Source: Hydrogenophaga sp.
GTDB lineage: Bacteria > Pseudomonadota > Gammaproteobacteria > Burkholderiales > Burkholderiaceae_C
Direction of reading: 5' to 3'
NCBI RefSeq assembly: GCF_030373225.1
Contig: NZ_JAUCZG010000023.1
Coordinates: 1 to 64,000, forward strand
DNA: 64,000 nucleotides
Under the pieces are notes generated by a model that did no database searches, was not told the DNA's origin, and saw nothing but the letters and a program-made list of their open reading frames with translations. The stretch's first letter is position 1. Each line of letters begins with the position of its first letter. The position numbers were made by a program, and so were the translations under genes. Positions 37,893 to 47,590 of the stretch are shown piece after piece.

Positions 37893-38579
37893 TCAGTGCC
37901 CCATGCCCGGCGCGTGGGCCTGGCAACCGCAGGAGAAGGAGCGGAGCAGTTTGCAGTTGGGCACCACCACGCGCCCTGGCTCGCACACCAGGGCGCCCTG
38001 GGCGCCCAGGCGCTTCGCCACCGGTGCCAGCACTTCGGCCGTCACGCCCAGCAAGGGCGCCAGCTCCGGCAGATCGATGGCCACCTCCTGGCCGGGCAAA
38101 CGGTCCAGCGCAGTGAGCAGCCAGCGCGCCAGGCGCTGCTCGATGTTGTGGTGCTGCTGGCAGAAGGCCGTCTGAGAGATCTGGGAGGTGAGCGACAGCA
38201 GATGGCCCACCGCCGCCCTGACCAGGGGCACGCCATCCGGTCCGCCGATGTGCACGGCGCTGGCGGGCAGCCGCCAGGCCCACCCCGGCTGCAGGACCAC
38301 GGCGCGGTTGGTTTCCAGCCCCGTTCCCATGAAGGCCGCCACGCCCACCAGACCGTCGTTGCCGACGAGTGCGACCGGTGCCTCGGCGCCGCCGGCCAGG
38401 GTCTGGATCAACACCACCAGGGCGCTGGTCGGGAAATAGACGTGCGAGGCGCCGGCTCCTTGCGCATGCAGCTCCTGGCGCGCGAACAGTTCGACCCGTT
38501 CGAGCTGCTCTGGCCAGGGCAGCGGGCCACCTTGTGCCAGGGTGGCAAGCACTCGGTTGGAAGGAGAATCGGCTGGCAA
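37893..38579 (-). CDS. Crp/Fnr-family transcriptional regulator (A)
   Basis: A 228-residue protein with an N-terminal cyclic-nucleotide-binding-like beta barrel (SHVYFPTSALVVLIQTLAGG) and a C-terminal region with helix-turn-helix candidate ELAPLLGVTAEVLAPVAKRL. No Fnr-type cluster of cysteines is seen, only a C-terminal FSCGC. Start TTG at 38579 is preferred because GGGAG lies 6 nt upstream and the length then fits the family. It is divergent from a second family member across 300 bp that hold a palindrome. The ligand is unknown. Confidence 0.75.
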   Translation of the reverse strand: MPADSPSNRVLATLAQGGPLPWPEQLERVELFARQELHAQGAGASHVYFPTSALVVLIQTLAGGAEAPVALVGNDGLVGVAAFMGTGLETNRAVVLQPGWAWRLPASAVHIGGPDGVPLVRAAVGHLLSLTSQISQTAFCQQHHNIEQRLARWLLTALDRLPGQEVAIDLPELAPLLGVTAEVLAPVAKRLGAQGALVCEPGRVVVPNCKLLRSFSCGCQAHAPGMGH

Positions 38580-38664
38580 TGTGTGCTCCCGCCCGCAGGC
38601 GTGCTTGGGTGCGGGGCCGACATGACCGGGCGGCAGACAGTGTATGCCCAAAGACCGGATGAAA

Positions 38665-38680
38665 TGTTCGATACCGAACA
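38665..38680. promoter_or_regulatory. candidate operator palindrome between the two Crp/Fnr genes
   Basis: TGTTCG-ATAC-CGAACA is a perfect 6-4-6 inverted repeat, in the size and spacing range of Crp/Fnr operators, in the 300-bp divergent region (38580-38879). The rest of this region contains no gene and no clear promoter; a possible -10 near 38640 would place the palindrome at about the -35 of the leftward gene. Confidence 0.5.
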
Positions 38681-38879
38681 CATGGCGGAAAACCCCGCCA
38701 CCCAACTTGCCCATGGCCGTTCGCACAACGCAGCGGATGGCGCAAGCATCCCTCAGCCAGTTGCTGGTCGCAGCCCGCTCGCCACGTACACTTCGCGTGG
38801 ACAGGCTCACACTTGCAGCGGCCCTGTGGTCACGGAACTCCCGCCGACGCTGAACCCTGAAACCTGAACGGGAGACTCA

Positions 38880-39560
38880 TTGACCCTCAAGCACAATGGC
38901 CTCGTGGCCCAGCTGGCCACGGAAGACCAGCGGCTGATCGAGCGTCGCTGCAAGCCCGTTGAACTGCGCACGGGCGACACCTTGTCGGCCCCGCACATGC
39001 CCAACGGGCATGTGTATTTCCTGACCACCGCCTGCGTGGCACTCGTGGTTCGCCACTCCGACGGCAGCGGGCTGGCGGTGGGCCTGACCGGTCATGAGGG
39101 CGTCGTGGGCCTCCAGCACGCCCTGGGCATGGGTTCGGGCAATCTCACCCTGCATGTGCAGCGCGGCGGTACCGCCTTCAGTGCCGACGGCGAGGCGATG
39201 CAGCGACTGATTGCGCGCCGCGCCCACCTGTTGCGCGCGTTCGCCATCTACCTGTGGGGTTTGTCGCAGGAGGTGGCATCGCTGGCTGCGGCGTCCCAGA
39301 CGCACGACATCAAGGCCCGCCTGGCGAACTGGATCCTGCTGAGCCATGCCCGCAACGGGCATGACGATCTGTTCCTCACCCACGCCCATCTCGCCGACAT
39401 GCTCGGCGTGCGCCGCGCCGGTGTGACGCTGGCCGCCGTCGAGCTCAAGGAAATGGGCCTGGTGGACTACCAGCGTGGGCGCATCCACATCCTGGACATG
39501 GACGGGCTGCGCGCGGTGGCCCGGCGGCCGGCCCTGAGCAACGGCCTGCCGCATGCGTGA
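38880..39560 (+). CDS. Crp/Fnr-family transcriptional regulator (B)
   Basis: A 226-residue protein with effector domain (GHVYFLTTACVALVVRHSDG, LTGHEGVVGLQHALG) and C-terminal winged helix HAHLADMLGVRRAGVTLAAVELKEMGLVDYQRGRIHILD. The start is TTG at 38880 with GGGAG 5 nt upstream. No ligand residues for cAMP are evident. It is paralogous to the divergent gene at 37893-38579, and the two could regulate each other. Confidence 0.82.
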   Translation: MTLKHNGLVAQLATEDQRLIERRCKPVELRTGDTLSAPHMPNGHVYFLTTACVALVVRHSDGSGLAVGLTGHEGVVGLQHALGMGSGNLTLHVQRGGTAFSADGEAMQRLIARRAHLLRAFAIYLWGLSQEVASLAAASQTHDIKARLANWILLSHARNGHDDLFLTHAHLADMLGVRRAGVTLAAVELKEMGLVDYQRGRIHILDMDGLRAVARRPALSNGLPHA

Positions 39561-39567
39561 ATAGTGT

Positions 39568-39953
39568 GAAGCGCGCCGTTACGCCGGATTCTGTGCATCC
39601 GGACCCTCTTGCGAAGACCCGGATGTGACCGCCATTCATCTGGGCCGGGGGTCGCCCACCCGGCTCGGTGCTACCTACCCGCCAGCTCGCCTTGCGGAAC
39701 CACAAGGATTCGCGACGCGGCGAACCGCGTCGCTTCAGACTGGCCTATTTGGTATTGCTGCGCGTAGAGATTGCCCGTTTCACCCGCACTCAAGCGGCTC
39801 GTCTCTGTTGCTCTGATCCTCACCTTGGGGCCTTGCGGCCTGTCGGTGGAGAGGTGTTACCTCCTACGCTGTCCTGTGCAGTCCGGACGTTCCTCCAGCA
39901 CCCCCTTTCGGGTGCCCTTTCGGGCCAGTGCCAGCGACGGCCTGGCGCGCTTC
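39568..39953 (-). ncRNA. rnpB: RNase P RNA (type A)
   Basis: The catalytic RNA of RNase P, which matures tRNA 5' ends. On the minus strand the ends pair as helix P1 (GAAGCGCGC with GCGCGCTTC). The conserved core GAGGAACGTCCGGAC near the 5' side pairs with ACAGAATCCGGCGTAACGG near the 3' side (P4), and CAAATAGGCCAG, GCGGGTAGGTAGC and CCAGATGAATGGCGG are also as in other bacterial sequences. An added hairpin (CATCCGG ... CCGGATG) before the 3' core is like helix P19. Length is about 386 nt. Its 3' end comes 8 nt after the end of the convergent regulator gene. Confidence 0.95.
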
Positions 39954-39961
39954 ACCCGCGC

Positions 39962-39967
39962 ATTATC
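39962..39967 (-). promoter_or_regulatory. -10 box of rnpB
   Basis: GATAAT on the minus strand, 8 nt upstream of the first base of P1 helix, so transcription would start exactly at the mature RNA end. No good -35 was found at 17 nt, where the sequence is GC-rich. Confidence 0.6.
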
Positions 39968-40061
39968 CCGCTTCGCGCGCACCGGCGCCGGCCACCCCGA
40001 AGGTGTCGGACAATCACGGCTTTGCCCTGGATGGCCTGATCGCCACAAGCCACCCTTTGCC

Positions 40062-41921
40062 ATGATCCGGATCTCCGAACTCAAACTGCCGCTGGCCGAT
40101 GTGCCCACCGAGCACCGCCGCGCGGCCGATGCGCCGACCGAATCCGACCGCGACCGTGAACCCCCGCCGCACCCGGTGGACGCGCTGCTGCGCCTGGCCG
40201 CAGCCGCACTCGTGGTGCCCGCCTCGCAGATCGCACGCCTGCAGGTTTTCAAGCGCAGCTTCGACGCGCGCAAGGTCGACCTGCTGGCGGTGTACATCGT
40301 CGACGTGACGCTGGCCGATCCCGCACAAGAGGCCTCCCTGCTGGCGCAGCACGCCGGCAAGCCCCACATCCAGCCCTCGCCCGACATGGCCTGGCACCCA
40401 CCCGGGCACGCGCCCGCGGGCTGGCCGCACGAGGAGAGCGAGCGTCCGGTGGTGGTGGGCCTGGGGCCCTGCGGGCTGTTCACCGCCCTGGCCCTGGCGC
40501 AGATGGGGTTCAGGCCCATCGTGCTGGAACGCGGCAAACCGGTGCGCGAACGCACCCGGGACACCTGGGGCCTGTGGCGCAAACACGTGCTCAACCCCGA
40601 GAGCAATGTGCAATACGGCGAAGGCGGCGCCGGACTGTTCTCCGACGGCAAGCTCTACAGCCAGATCAAGGACCCGCGCTTCCTCGGACGCAAGGTCATG
40701 AGGGAGTTCGTCGACGCCGGCGCGCCGCCCGAGATCCTCTACACCGCGCACCCGCACATCGGCACCTTCAAGCTGGTGCGGGTGGTTGAAGCCATGCGCG
40801 AGAAGATCATCGCGCTCGGCGGCGAGATCCGCTTTCAGCACCATGTGTGCGGCCTCGGCGTCACCCGGGACGGCGGCGAACGGCGCATCGCGTCGCTGCA
40901 GGTGCGGCGCCTGGCCACCGGCGACACCGTCGACCTGCCGGTGCGGCACGTGGTGTTTGCGCTCGGGCACAGTTCGCGCGACACCTTCGCGCAGCTGTGG
41001 GACGCGGGTGTCTTCATGGAAGCCAAGGCCTTTTCGGTGGGCTTTCGCATCGAACACCCGCAGGGCGTGATCGACCGCGCCCGCTGGGGGCGACACGCCG
41101 GCCACCCCTTGCTGGGTGCGGCCGACTACAAGCTGGTGCACCACGCGAACAACGGCCGTGCGGTCTACAGCTTCTGCATGTGCCCGGGTGGCATGGTGGT
41201 GGCGGCGACCTCGGAACCCGGCCGCGTGGTCACCAACGGCATGAGCCAGTACTCGCGCAACGAACGCAACGCCAACGCCGGCCTGGTGGTGGGCATCGAG
41301 CCGGCCGATTTCCCGCAGTCCTTCCCCCAGGACGGGCCGCTGTGGGCAGCGGCCTTCGGCGAACAGGACGGCGGCCGCTACGCCGCACAGGCCAGCGAGC
41401 TCGCCATGGCCGGAAAAACCCATCCGCTGGCCGGCATCGTGCTGCAGCGCGCGCTGGAAGCCCGCGCCTGGCAGCTCGGTGGCGGCACCTACGAAGCGCC
41501 GGGACAGCTGGTGGGCGACTTCCTCGCGCAGCGCCCCTCAGCCGCGTTGGGAGAGGTGGTGCCGTCCTACCAGCCGGGCGTGAAGCTGGGAGATCTGGCG
41601 CCCGCCCTGCCCGAGTACGCGATCGCCGCCATGCGTGAAGCCCTGCCGGTGTTCGGCCGCAAGATCCGCGGCTACGACATGGCCGATGCGGTGCTCACCG
41701 GCGTGGAGACACGCACCTCGGCACCGCTGCGCATCACCCGCGGCGACGACTTCCAGAGCCTGAACACCCGCGGCCTGTACCCGGCCGGTGAAGGGGCGGG
41801 GTATGCGGGCGGCATCCTCTCGGCCGGGGTTGACGGGCTGAAGGTGGCCGAAGCGCTGGTGCGGGACCTGCTCGAGCCCCGAAAACCCCCGGCGAAAGTC
41901 GAAAAAACCACGGTCGCGTGA
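40062..41921 (+). CDS. FAD-dependent oxidoreductase of the COG2509 type
   Basis: A 619-residue flavoprotein. The FAD/NAD-binding motif VVVGLGPCGLFTALAL occurs near 129-144, preceded by a 110-residue N-terminal domain, and GVETRTSAPLRI and NTRGLYPAGEGAGYAGGI are near the C-terminus. These are features of uncharacterised FAD-dependent dehydrogenases found in many bacteria. The reaction is unknown. The start at 40062 was taken because the protein N-terminus MIRISELKLPL is typical and the frame before it overlaps the rnpB gene. Confidence 0.85.
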   Translation: MIRISELKLPLADVPTEHRRAADAPTESDRDREPPPHPVDALLRLAAAALVVPASQIARLQVFKRSFDARKVDLLAVYIVDVTLADPAQEASLLAQHAGKPHIQPSPDMAWHPPGHAPAGWPHEESERPVVVGLGPCGLFTALALAQMGFRPIVLERGKPVRERTRDTWGLWRKHVLNPESNVQYGEGGAGLFSDGKLYSQIKDPRFLGRKVMREFVDAGAPPEILYTAHPHIGTFKLVRVVEAMREKIIALGGEIRFQHHVCGLGVTRDGGERRIASLQVRRLATGDTVDLPVRHVVFALGHSSRDTFAQLWDAGVFMEAKAFSVGFRIEHPQGVIDRARWGRHAGHPLLGAADYKLVHHANNGRAVYSFCMCPGGMVVAATSEPGRVVTNGMSQYSRNERNANAGLVVGIEPADFPQSFPQDGPLWAAAFGEQDGGRYAAQASELAMAGKTHPLAGIVLQRALEARAWQLGGGTYEAPGQLVGDFLAQRPSAALGEVVPSYQPGVKLGDLAPALPEYAIAAMREALPVFGRKIRGYDMADAVLTGVETRTSAPLRITRGDDFQSLNTRGLYPAGEGAGYAGGILSAGVDGLKVAEALVRDLLEPRKPPAKVEKTTVA

Positions 41922-41996
41922 CGATTCTTTACACGCCGTGCATCACCGATTGACGCCGCCGTTGCAGACTCGGGCCACTTGCCTCAGGAGATTCCC

Positions 41997-42743
41997 ATGA
42001 AAACCCCCGTTCTCGTTCCCGTGCTGACCGGCCTGCTCGCCCTGGCCGGCAGTGGCCTGGCCCAGGCGCAGGAAGAACAAGGCCGTGTCATCAGCAGCAC
42101 GCCGGTGGTGCAGCAGGTGGCCGTGCCCCGGGAGGTGTGCAGCGACGAGCGCGTGACCTTCCAGGGCCAGCCCTCGGGCGCAGGCGCCCTGCTCGGCGGG
42201 ATCGCCGGCGGTGCGGCCGGCAACGCCATCGGCAATGGCAGCGGCCGGGCTGCTGCCACCGTGATCGGACTGGTCGGCGGTGCCATTCTGGGCAACCGCA
42301 TCGAAGGCCCGGGCCAGCCCTACACCGAGACCTACCGCCAGTGCAGCACCCAGACGCACTACGAAAACCGCACCGTGGCCTACAACGTGGTCTACGAATA
42401 CGCCGGGCGCCAGTACAACGTGCAGATGCCTCAGGACCCGGGGCAGTTCATCCGCCTCAACGTGTCGCCGGCAGACATGGTTGCGCCGCCGGCCGCCTAC
42501 CCGCCTCCCGGATACGCCCCGCCAACTTACTACAACGCGCCGGTCTACCGCCCGCAGACCGGGTACTACCCGTCCAACACCCGCATCACCATCGGCACGC
42601 AGTTCTACCCGCGCTACCAGGTCTCGCCCGGTGTGATCTTCATCAACGGTCACCGTCCGTACCACCCGGGGCACAAACGGCATGACGGCTACAAATACCG
42701 CGATGGCCATCGGGGCACCGACCGCTGGGACGGCCACCGCTGA
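41997..42743 (+). CDS. glycine-zipper 2TM domain secreted protein
   Basis: A 248-residue envelope protein with a signal peptide ending near AQAQ (residue 27). A glycine zipper lies near 62-100 (GALLGGIAGGAAGNAIGNGS ... GGAILGNRI), as in 17-kDa antigen / Rickettsia-type outer-membrane proteins. The C-terminal half is Tyr, Pro and His rich (PPPGYAPPTYYNAPVYRPQ; HPGHKRHDGYKYRDGHRG). AGGAG lies 6 nt before the ATG. The protein has no cysteine at the signal cleavage site, so it is not an obvious lipoprotein. A terminator follows. Confidence 0.82.
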   Translation: MKTPVLVPVLTGLLALAGSGLAQAQEEQGRVISSTPVVQQVAVPREVCSDERVTFQGQPSGAGALLGGIAGGAAGNAIGNGSGRAAATVIGLVGGAILGNRIEGPGQPYTETYRQCSTQTHYENRTVAYNVVYEYAGRQYNVQMPQDPGQFIRLNVSPADMVAPPAAYPPPGYAPPTYYNAPVYRPQTGYYPSNTRITIGTQFYPRYQVSPGVIFINGHRPYHPGHKRHDGYKYRDGHRGTDRWDGHR

Positions 42744-42757
42744 ATCCACCGAACACA

Positions 42758-42793
42758 CAAAAAGAAAGCGACCCGAGGGTCGCTTTCTTTTTG
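42758..42793. terminator. bidirectional terminator between the glycine-zipper gene and htpX
   Basis: A perfect inverted repeat with 17-bp arms (CAAAAAGAAAGCGACCC and GGGTCGCTTTCTTTTTG) and only two bases at the centre. The outer T runs on both strands make it a terminator in either direction, between genes that converge. Confidence 0.93.
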
Positions 42794-42918
42794 TGGCCGG
42801 AGCGCGTGCCGCCAGTCAAGGCACCTGCGAAAACGCCCTTCGACCAGCTCGGGACGGGCCGCCAGGGCGCCCCCGGCCAGGGGATGGCGACCAGGGCGAA
42901 GCGGATGGGCGACCCGAT

Positions 42919-43788
42919 TCAGCCTTTCTGCAGCGCCGCGATGCGTTCCTCGATGGGCGGGTGCGTGGAGAACAGTTTGCCCAGACCGCCGGTGATGCCC
43001 AGTGCCTGCATGGTCTTGGGCAGTTCACCCGGCGTGAGACCGCCCAGGCGGGCCAGCGCGTTGATCATGGGCTGCTTGCGACCCATCAGGCCGGCGGCAC
43101 CCGCGTCGGCGCGGAACTCGCGCTGGCGGCTGAACCAGGCCACGATGATGGCGGCCAGGAAACCCAGCACGATGTCCATCACGATGGTGGTGACCATGTA
43201 GCCGATGCCCGGGCCCGAAGAGTTGCTGTCACCCTTGCGCAGGAAGCTGTCGACCGCATAGCCGATCACCCGGCTGAGGAACACCACGAAGGTGTTCATC
43301 ACGCCCTGGATCAGCGTCATGGTGACCATGTCGCCGTTGGCCACGTGCGCCACCTCGTGGCCGATCACGGCTTCCACTTCCTCCTTGGTCATGTTCTGCA
43401 GCAAGCCGGTGGACACGGCCACGAGTGCCGAGTTCTTGAAGGCGCCGGTGGCAAAGGCGTTGGGCGCGCCCTCGAAGATCGCCACCTCGGGCATGCCGAT
43501 GCCGGCCTTGTCGGCGAAGCGGCGCACAGTCTCCACGATCCAGGCTTCATCGGCCGTCTGCGGCTGGTTGATCACGCGCGCGCCGGTGCTGAACTTGGCC
43601 ATGGGCTTGCTGATGAGCAGCGAGATGATGGCACCACCAAAACCGATCACCAGCGAGAACCCGGCCAGCGCCGTCATGTCCAGGCCGTTCGCCGTGAGGA
43701 AGCGGTCCACACCCAGGATGCGGGTGGTGATCAACAAGACCGCCATGACGGCAAAGTTGGTCAGAACGAACAGCAAGATGCGTTTCAT
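42919..43788 (-). CDS. htpX: heat-shock membrane protease HtpX
   Basis: HtpX is an inner-membrane zinc metalloprotease in membrane protein quality control. The 289-residue protein has four membrane segments and the [10 protein letters not shown] motif (HExxH) with Glu in the [12 protein letters not shown] segment as third ligand. The start MKRILLF at 43788 has GGAG 5 nt upstream. A sigma-32-like promoter lies upstream at 43929-43957. Confidence 0.96.
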   Translation of the reverse strand: MKRILLFVLTNFAVMAVLLITTRILGVDRFLTANGLDMTALAGFSLVIGFGGAIISLLISKPMAKFSTGARVINQPQTADEAWIVETVRRFADKAGIGMPEVAIFEGAPNAFATGAFKNSALVAVSTGLLQNMTKEEVEAVIGHEVAHVANGDMVTMTLIQGVMNTFVVFLSRVIGYAVDSFLRKGDSNSSGPGIGYMVTTIVMDIVLGFLAAIIVAWFSRQREFRADAGAAGLMGRKQPMINALARLGGLTPGELPKTMQALGITGGLGKLFSTHPPIEERIAALQKG

Positions 43789-43928
43789 GTTTTCTCCAGT
43801 GGTGCAGCGGTGCCGAAGGGCGACCGGACTGCGCTTGAGACCCGGGCAGGTCTCGCGGGTTCCCGCCTCTGCGGCGGCGTTCCGGGCGAACACAGCCCCA
43901 GGCGCCGGCGGATGATACCGAGAATCCA

Positions 43929-43957
43929 GTATGGGGCTGGCAGGTCACAAATCAAGG
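43929..43957 (-). promoter_or_regulatory. sigma-32 (RpoH) type promoter of htpX
   Basis: On the minus strand CTTGAT and CCCCATAC are spaced by 14 nt, matching the heat-shock consensus CTTGAA - N13-15 - CCCCATNT in 12 of 13 important bases. A start near 43925 would leave a leader of about 135 nt before htpX, an RpoH-controlled gene in E. coli. Confidence 0.7.
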
Positions 43958-43972
43958 CATGCGGACCGCACC

Positions 43973-44743
43973 TCAGGGCTTGCAGCTTGCCGGATGGACC
44001 GGCCGGGGCGCGCGGAACACAGCCGCATCGGCGTAGAAGCCGGGCTCCTCGTTGGCGGCCCACCAGCCCGGCACACCCAGCACCGGCAGCGGGGTGAAGG
44101 GCTTGGCGGCGAGCCGGGCCGCGCTCAGGTGCCGGGCGAGCCACGCATCCCAGGCGCCGGCGTCGTCCCCGATCGACATCGGCACCGGCGTGTGCAGCAC
44201 ATGGGCGGTGATCGATTTGTAGGGCGTCACCAGTTTTTCCATCAGGGCATGACCGAACAGCACCAGCCGGGCCTGCGCCCACATGGGGCGCAGCGTGATG
44301 AACAGCCGGTGCCAGTCGCGCTCACCCAGGGCGTCCCACAGCGGCGCGGGCGCCTGCAACAGCGCGGCATTTTCATCGAACAGGGTGAGCGCATCGCGCA
44401 CCGGGCCGCGCACGGCACCGACGCCAGCCGTTGCGATCTGCGCCGCCTGCAGCTGGTTCAAGCACTGCTTGGAGAGCGGAAAACGCAGCCAGCACAGGCC
44501 ATTGAAGCAATCGTGCAGGTTTTCGCGGGTGGGCACCTGGCCGGTGTCGAAGATGAACTGTTCATAGGCCAGGCCGGCGGCCAGTTCGGCCTGCGGCACG
44601 AAGTGCACCGGGCCGGGTGCCTGCGCGTTGAGTGCCTGCGGCAAGCTGTGACCAGCCGCCAGCATCCGCTGCACCGCCCGCCCCTGAGCGGCCACCGGTG
44701 CGAACCAGGCTTCGGACCAGTCCGGCTCGGCGCCCGGGCGCAT
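43973..44743 (-). CDS. DUF3025 protein
   Basis: A 256-residue cytoplasmic protein matching the DUF3025 pattern: FNGLCWLRFPLSK, NAALLQAPAPLWDALGERDW, FGHALMEKLVTPYKSITAHV and DAWLARHLSAARLAAKPFTPLPVLGVPGWW. Its function is unknown. The ATG at 44743 shares one base with the pyrC stop, so it is probably made with dihydroorotase. Confidence 0.85.
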   Translation of the reverse strand: MRPGAEPDWSEAWFAPVAAQGRAVQRMLAAGHSLPQALNAQAPGPVHFVPQAELAAGLAYEQFIFDTGQVPTRENLHDCFNGLCWLRFPLSKQCLNQLQAAQIATAGVGAVRGPVRDALTLFDENAALLQAPAPLWDALGERDWHRLFITLRPMWAQARLVLFGHALMEKLVTPYKSITAHVLHTPVPMSIGDDAGAWDAWLARHLSAARLAAKPFTPLPVLGVPGWWAANEEPGFYADAAVFRAPRPVHPASCKP

Positions 44744-45798
44744 CAGGCCTGCAGACGCCAGGGCAAGGCCTCCCCACCGCGCAGCGGCTTGAGGTCGGCT
44801 TCGCCGAAGCGAAAGCTCTCGGGAGTGGTCCAGCTCTCGCGGCGCAACGTGATGGTCCCGCTGTTGCGCGGCAGGCCGTAGAAAGCCGGCCCGTTGAAGC
44901 TGGCAAAGGCTTCGAGCTGGTGCAGCGCCCCGACCGAGTCGAAGGCTTCGGCGTACATCTCGATGGCGGCGTGCGCGGTGTAACAACCGGCGCAGCCACT
45001 GGCGTGCTCCTTCAGGTGGGCCGGGTGGGGCGCGCTGTCGGTGCCCAGGAAGAAGCGGTCGCTGCCGCCGGTGGCCGCCGCCAGCAGGGCCTGACGGTGC
45101 GTTTCGCGCTTGAGCACCGGCAGGCAGTAGTAGTGCGGTCGAATGCCGCCGGTGAAGATGGCATTGCGGTTGAACAGCAGGTGGTGCGCGGTGAGCGTGG
45201 CGGCGGTGAAACGATCGGCCTCGTTCACATACTGTGCGGCCTCTTTCGTGGTGATGTGTTCGAACACCACCTTGAGTTCCGGGAAGTCGCGCCGCAGCGG
45301 AATCATCTGCTGCTCGATGAAGACGGCTTCGCGGTCGAACAGGTCGATGTCGGGTGAAGTGACTTCACCGTGCACCAGCAGCAACAGGCCGGCGCGCTGC
45401 ATGGCCTCCAAGGTCTTGTAGGTCTTGCGGAGGTCGGTCACGCCGGCATCGCTGTTGGTGGTGGCGCCGGCCGGGTAGAGCTTGAGGGCGACCACACCGG
45501 CGTCTTTTGCGCGCGCGATCTCGTCGGCGGGCAGGTTGTCGGTGAGGTAGAGCGTCATCAGCGGCTCGAAACGCATGCCGGGCGGCACGGCCGCGCGGAT
45601 GCGGTCGCGGTAGGCCAGCGCCTGAAGCGCGGTGGTCACCGGCGGCTTGAGGTTGGGCATGATGATCGCCCGGGCAAACTGCGCGGCGGTGTGCGGAACC
45701 ACGGTGGCCAATGCCTCGCCATCGCGAACGTGCAGGTGCCAGTCGTCGGGGCGGGTGAGGGTCAGGGCGTCGGGGCGCGAAGGGGCTGGTGCGTTCAT
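44743..45798 (-). CDS. pyrC: dihydroorotase
   Basis: PyrC cyclises carbamoyl-aspartate to dihydroorotate in pyrimidine synthesis. The 351-residue protein has the metal-binding HLHVRDGE start, NLKPPVTT, the substrate-lysine region [18 protein letters not shown] and [13 protein letters not shown]. It is the short class II type with a zinc centre, as in E. coli. Confidence 0.96.
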   Translation of the reverse strand: MNAPAPSRPDALTLTRPDDWHLHVRDGEALATVVPHTAAQFARAIIMPNLKPPVTTALQALAYRDRIRAAVPPGMRFEPLMTLYLTDNLPADEIARAKDAGVVALKLYPAGATTNSDAGVTDLRKTYKTLEAMQRAGLLLLVHGEVTSPDIDLFDREAVFIEQQMIPLRRDFPELKVVFEHITTKEAAQYVNEADRFTAATLTAHHLLFNRNAIFTGGIRPHYYCLPVLKRETHRQALLAAATGGSDRFFLGTDSAPHPAHLKEHASGCAGCYTAHAAIEMYAEAFDSVGALHQLEAFASFNGPAFYGLPRNSGTITLRRESWTTPESFRFGEADLKPLRGGEALPWRLQA

Positions 45799-45851
45799 GC
45801 CCCGATTGTCGCAAACCGCAGCAGGCTGCGCCGCCAGCGAGCCGCGCGCCC

Positions 45852-46778
45852 TTACGCGGGTGCCGCGTCCAGGCTTTCGCCCAGCCGGCTCCAGAAGGTC
45901 TGCACAGCGCGCTTGTTTTTCTGCGCGTCGAGCGGGCGGGCCCGGTAGATGCGGATGTCCAGCGTGATCTCCAGTCCGGCGCCAGCCGACACCAGCTTGC
46001 GCGCGGCGACTTCGTTGCGCACCGCGCTGGCCGGCAGGAAGGCAATGCCGTGGCCTTCCAGCGCCATCGCCTTCAGCCCTTCGGCCATGTCGGTTTCGTA
46101 GATGCGGTCGAGGTGGACCGGCGTGCTGCTCTGTTTGAGCACCTGGTCCACCGCACGGCCGAGGTAGGCGCCGGGCGCATAGGCCAGGTACGGCTGCGGC
46201 TGGCTGACCAGGCCCGGCAGTGCAAAGCTGGGCCCACCCGAGGCATTGGGTTTCACATACGGCGCCAGCAGCTCGCGGCCCAGGGGCAGCATCTCGTAGC
46301 GGTTGGCGTCGAGCTGGATCGGTTGCGCCTCGTGGTGGTAGGCGATCAGCAGGTCACAGCTGCCCTCGACCAGCCGCAGCACGGCGTCGTGCACGTTCAG
46401 GGCGATGAGGCGGCTCTTGATCGGACCGCAGGTCTCGCGCAGGCTGGACAGCCAGGAGGGAAAGAAGGTGAACGCCAGCGTGTGCGGCACCGCGAACTCG
46501 ATCACGTCCTGGGCGGCGGCGGTGTGGGCGCGCAGCATGGCCCGGGTGCTTTGCAGGGCCTGCAGCATTTCCAGCGCCTGGTCGTACAGCGTCCTGCCGG
46601 CGGGGGTCAGTCGGGTGGGGTAGGAAGAGCGATCGACGAGATCGGTTCCGGCCCAGGCTTCCAGCGACTGGATGCGCCGCGAGAAAGCGGGCTGCGTGAC
46701 ATGACGCAATTGCGCGGAGCGGCTGAAGCTGCGGGTTTCAGCCAGGCTGACAAAGTCCTCGAGCCACTTGGTTTCCAT
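45852..46778 (-). CDS. LysR-family transcriptional regulator
   Basis: A 308-residue regulator: the winged helix-turn-helix covers about 1-60 ([36 protein letters not shown]) and the rest is a periplasmic-binding-like effector domain. The start at 46778 puts the HTH at the N-terminus as in the family. It is 53 nt upstream of pyrC in the same direction; the target is unknown. Confidence 0.93.
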   Translation of the reverse strand: METKWLEDFVSLAETRSFSRSAQLRHVTQPAFSRRIQSLEAWAGTDLVDRSSYPTRLTPAGRTLYDQALEMLQALQSTRAMLRAHTAAAQDVIEFAVPHTLAFTFFPSWLSSLRETCGPIKSRLIALNVHDAVLRLVEGSCDLLIAYHHEAQPIQLDANRYEMLPLGRELLAPYVKPNASGGPSFALPGLVSQPQPYLAYAPGAYLGRAVDQVLKQSSTPVHLDRIYETDMAEGLKAMALEGHGIAFLPASAVRNEVAARKLVSAGAGLEITLDIRIYRARPLDAQKNKRAVQTFWSRLGESLDAAPA

Positions 46779-46800
46779 AGGTCGTGAAGATGGTGGAGCG

Positions 46801-47574
46801 TCAGCCTTCGAGAACCAGGCGGATGGAGGCCACATACAGCTGCTCCATCGCATCCAGCGGTTGCACCGCCGCGGCCCGGTCCTGCAGGTGGCGCGCCTCC
46901 TCCATCCGCTTCTGGCCCTCCAGCATGATCAGGCCGTTGGCGTATTCAGACAGCGCGATGGCCGAGTCGGGGTTGAGGGCCAGCGCCTTCTGGTAGAGCG
47001 CCAGGCCCGCGTCCTTGCTGGCGCCGTGCGTCATGCCGCCCACCAGCGCGCCCACCTTGTCGATCACTTCGGCGTGGTAGCCAGCCAGCGCGAGGTGTGC
47101 GTCGGCATGGCGTGGCGACAGCGCGATGGTGGTCTCCAGCGCCTGCCGGATCTTCACGCCCAGGCCTTGCGAGAGCGCCTTGGCCACGCTGATGCACTGG
47201 CTGTATCTGGCCAGGGCGTAGGCCTGCCAGTACCAGGCCCCGGCGTTGTCGGGCTGCCGCTTTTGCAGTTCTTCGGCCCGCGTGGCGGCTTCCAGCAACA
47301 ACCGCTGGCGCACGTCTTCGCGCGGCTCGAGGTAGTTGGCGTAGATGCAGGTGGCCTTGTTGGCCACGTTCAGGCCCGCGTCACCCAGCGCCAGGCCGTC
47401 GCGCGCGGCGCGCTGGAATTCGCCGTTGTGAAAGTGAATCCAGGCCTGCAGCAGATCGGTGCGCTCGGGCCAGGGCTCGGCATCACCCGTGTGCAGGCGG
47501 CCCCACGGTTGCTGCAGCAGTGCAGCGTCGAACCGGGGGTTCACCGTCCAGGGAAAAGGGGTCCACGTTTCCAT
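46801..47574 (-). CDS. TPR-like repeat protein
   Basis: A 257-residue protein of helical repeats (DNAGAWYWQAYALARYSQ; SPRHADAHLALAGYHAEV; NPDSAIALSEYANGLIML), consistent with tetratricopeptide or related solenoids. It has no signal peptide. It lies 22 nt upstream of the LysR gene and 16 nt downstream of the TetR gene in the same direction. Function is unknown. Confidence 0.75.
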   Translation of the reverse strand: METWTPFPWTVNPRFDAALLQQPWGRLHTGDAEPWPERTDLLQAWIHFHNGEFQRAARDGLALGDAGLNVANKATCIYANYLEPREDVRQRLLLEAATRAEELQKRQPDNAGAWYWQAYALARYSQCISVAKALSQGLGVKIRQALETTIALSPRHADAHLALAGYHAEVIDKVGALVGGMTHGASKDAGLALYQKALALNPDSAIALSEYANGLIMLEGQKRMEEARHLQDRAAAVQPLDAMEQLYVASIRLVLEG

Positions 47575-47590
47575 TGTTGTCTCCGGGTGC

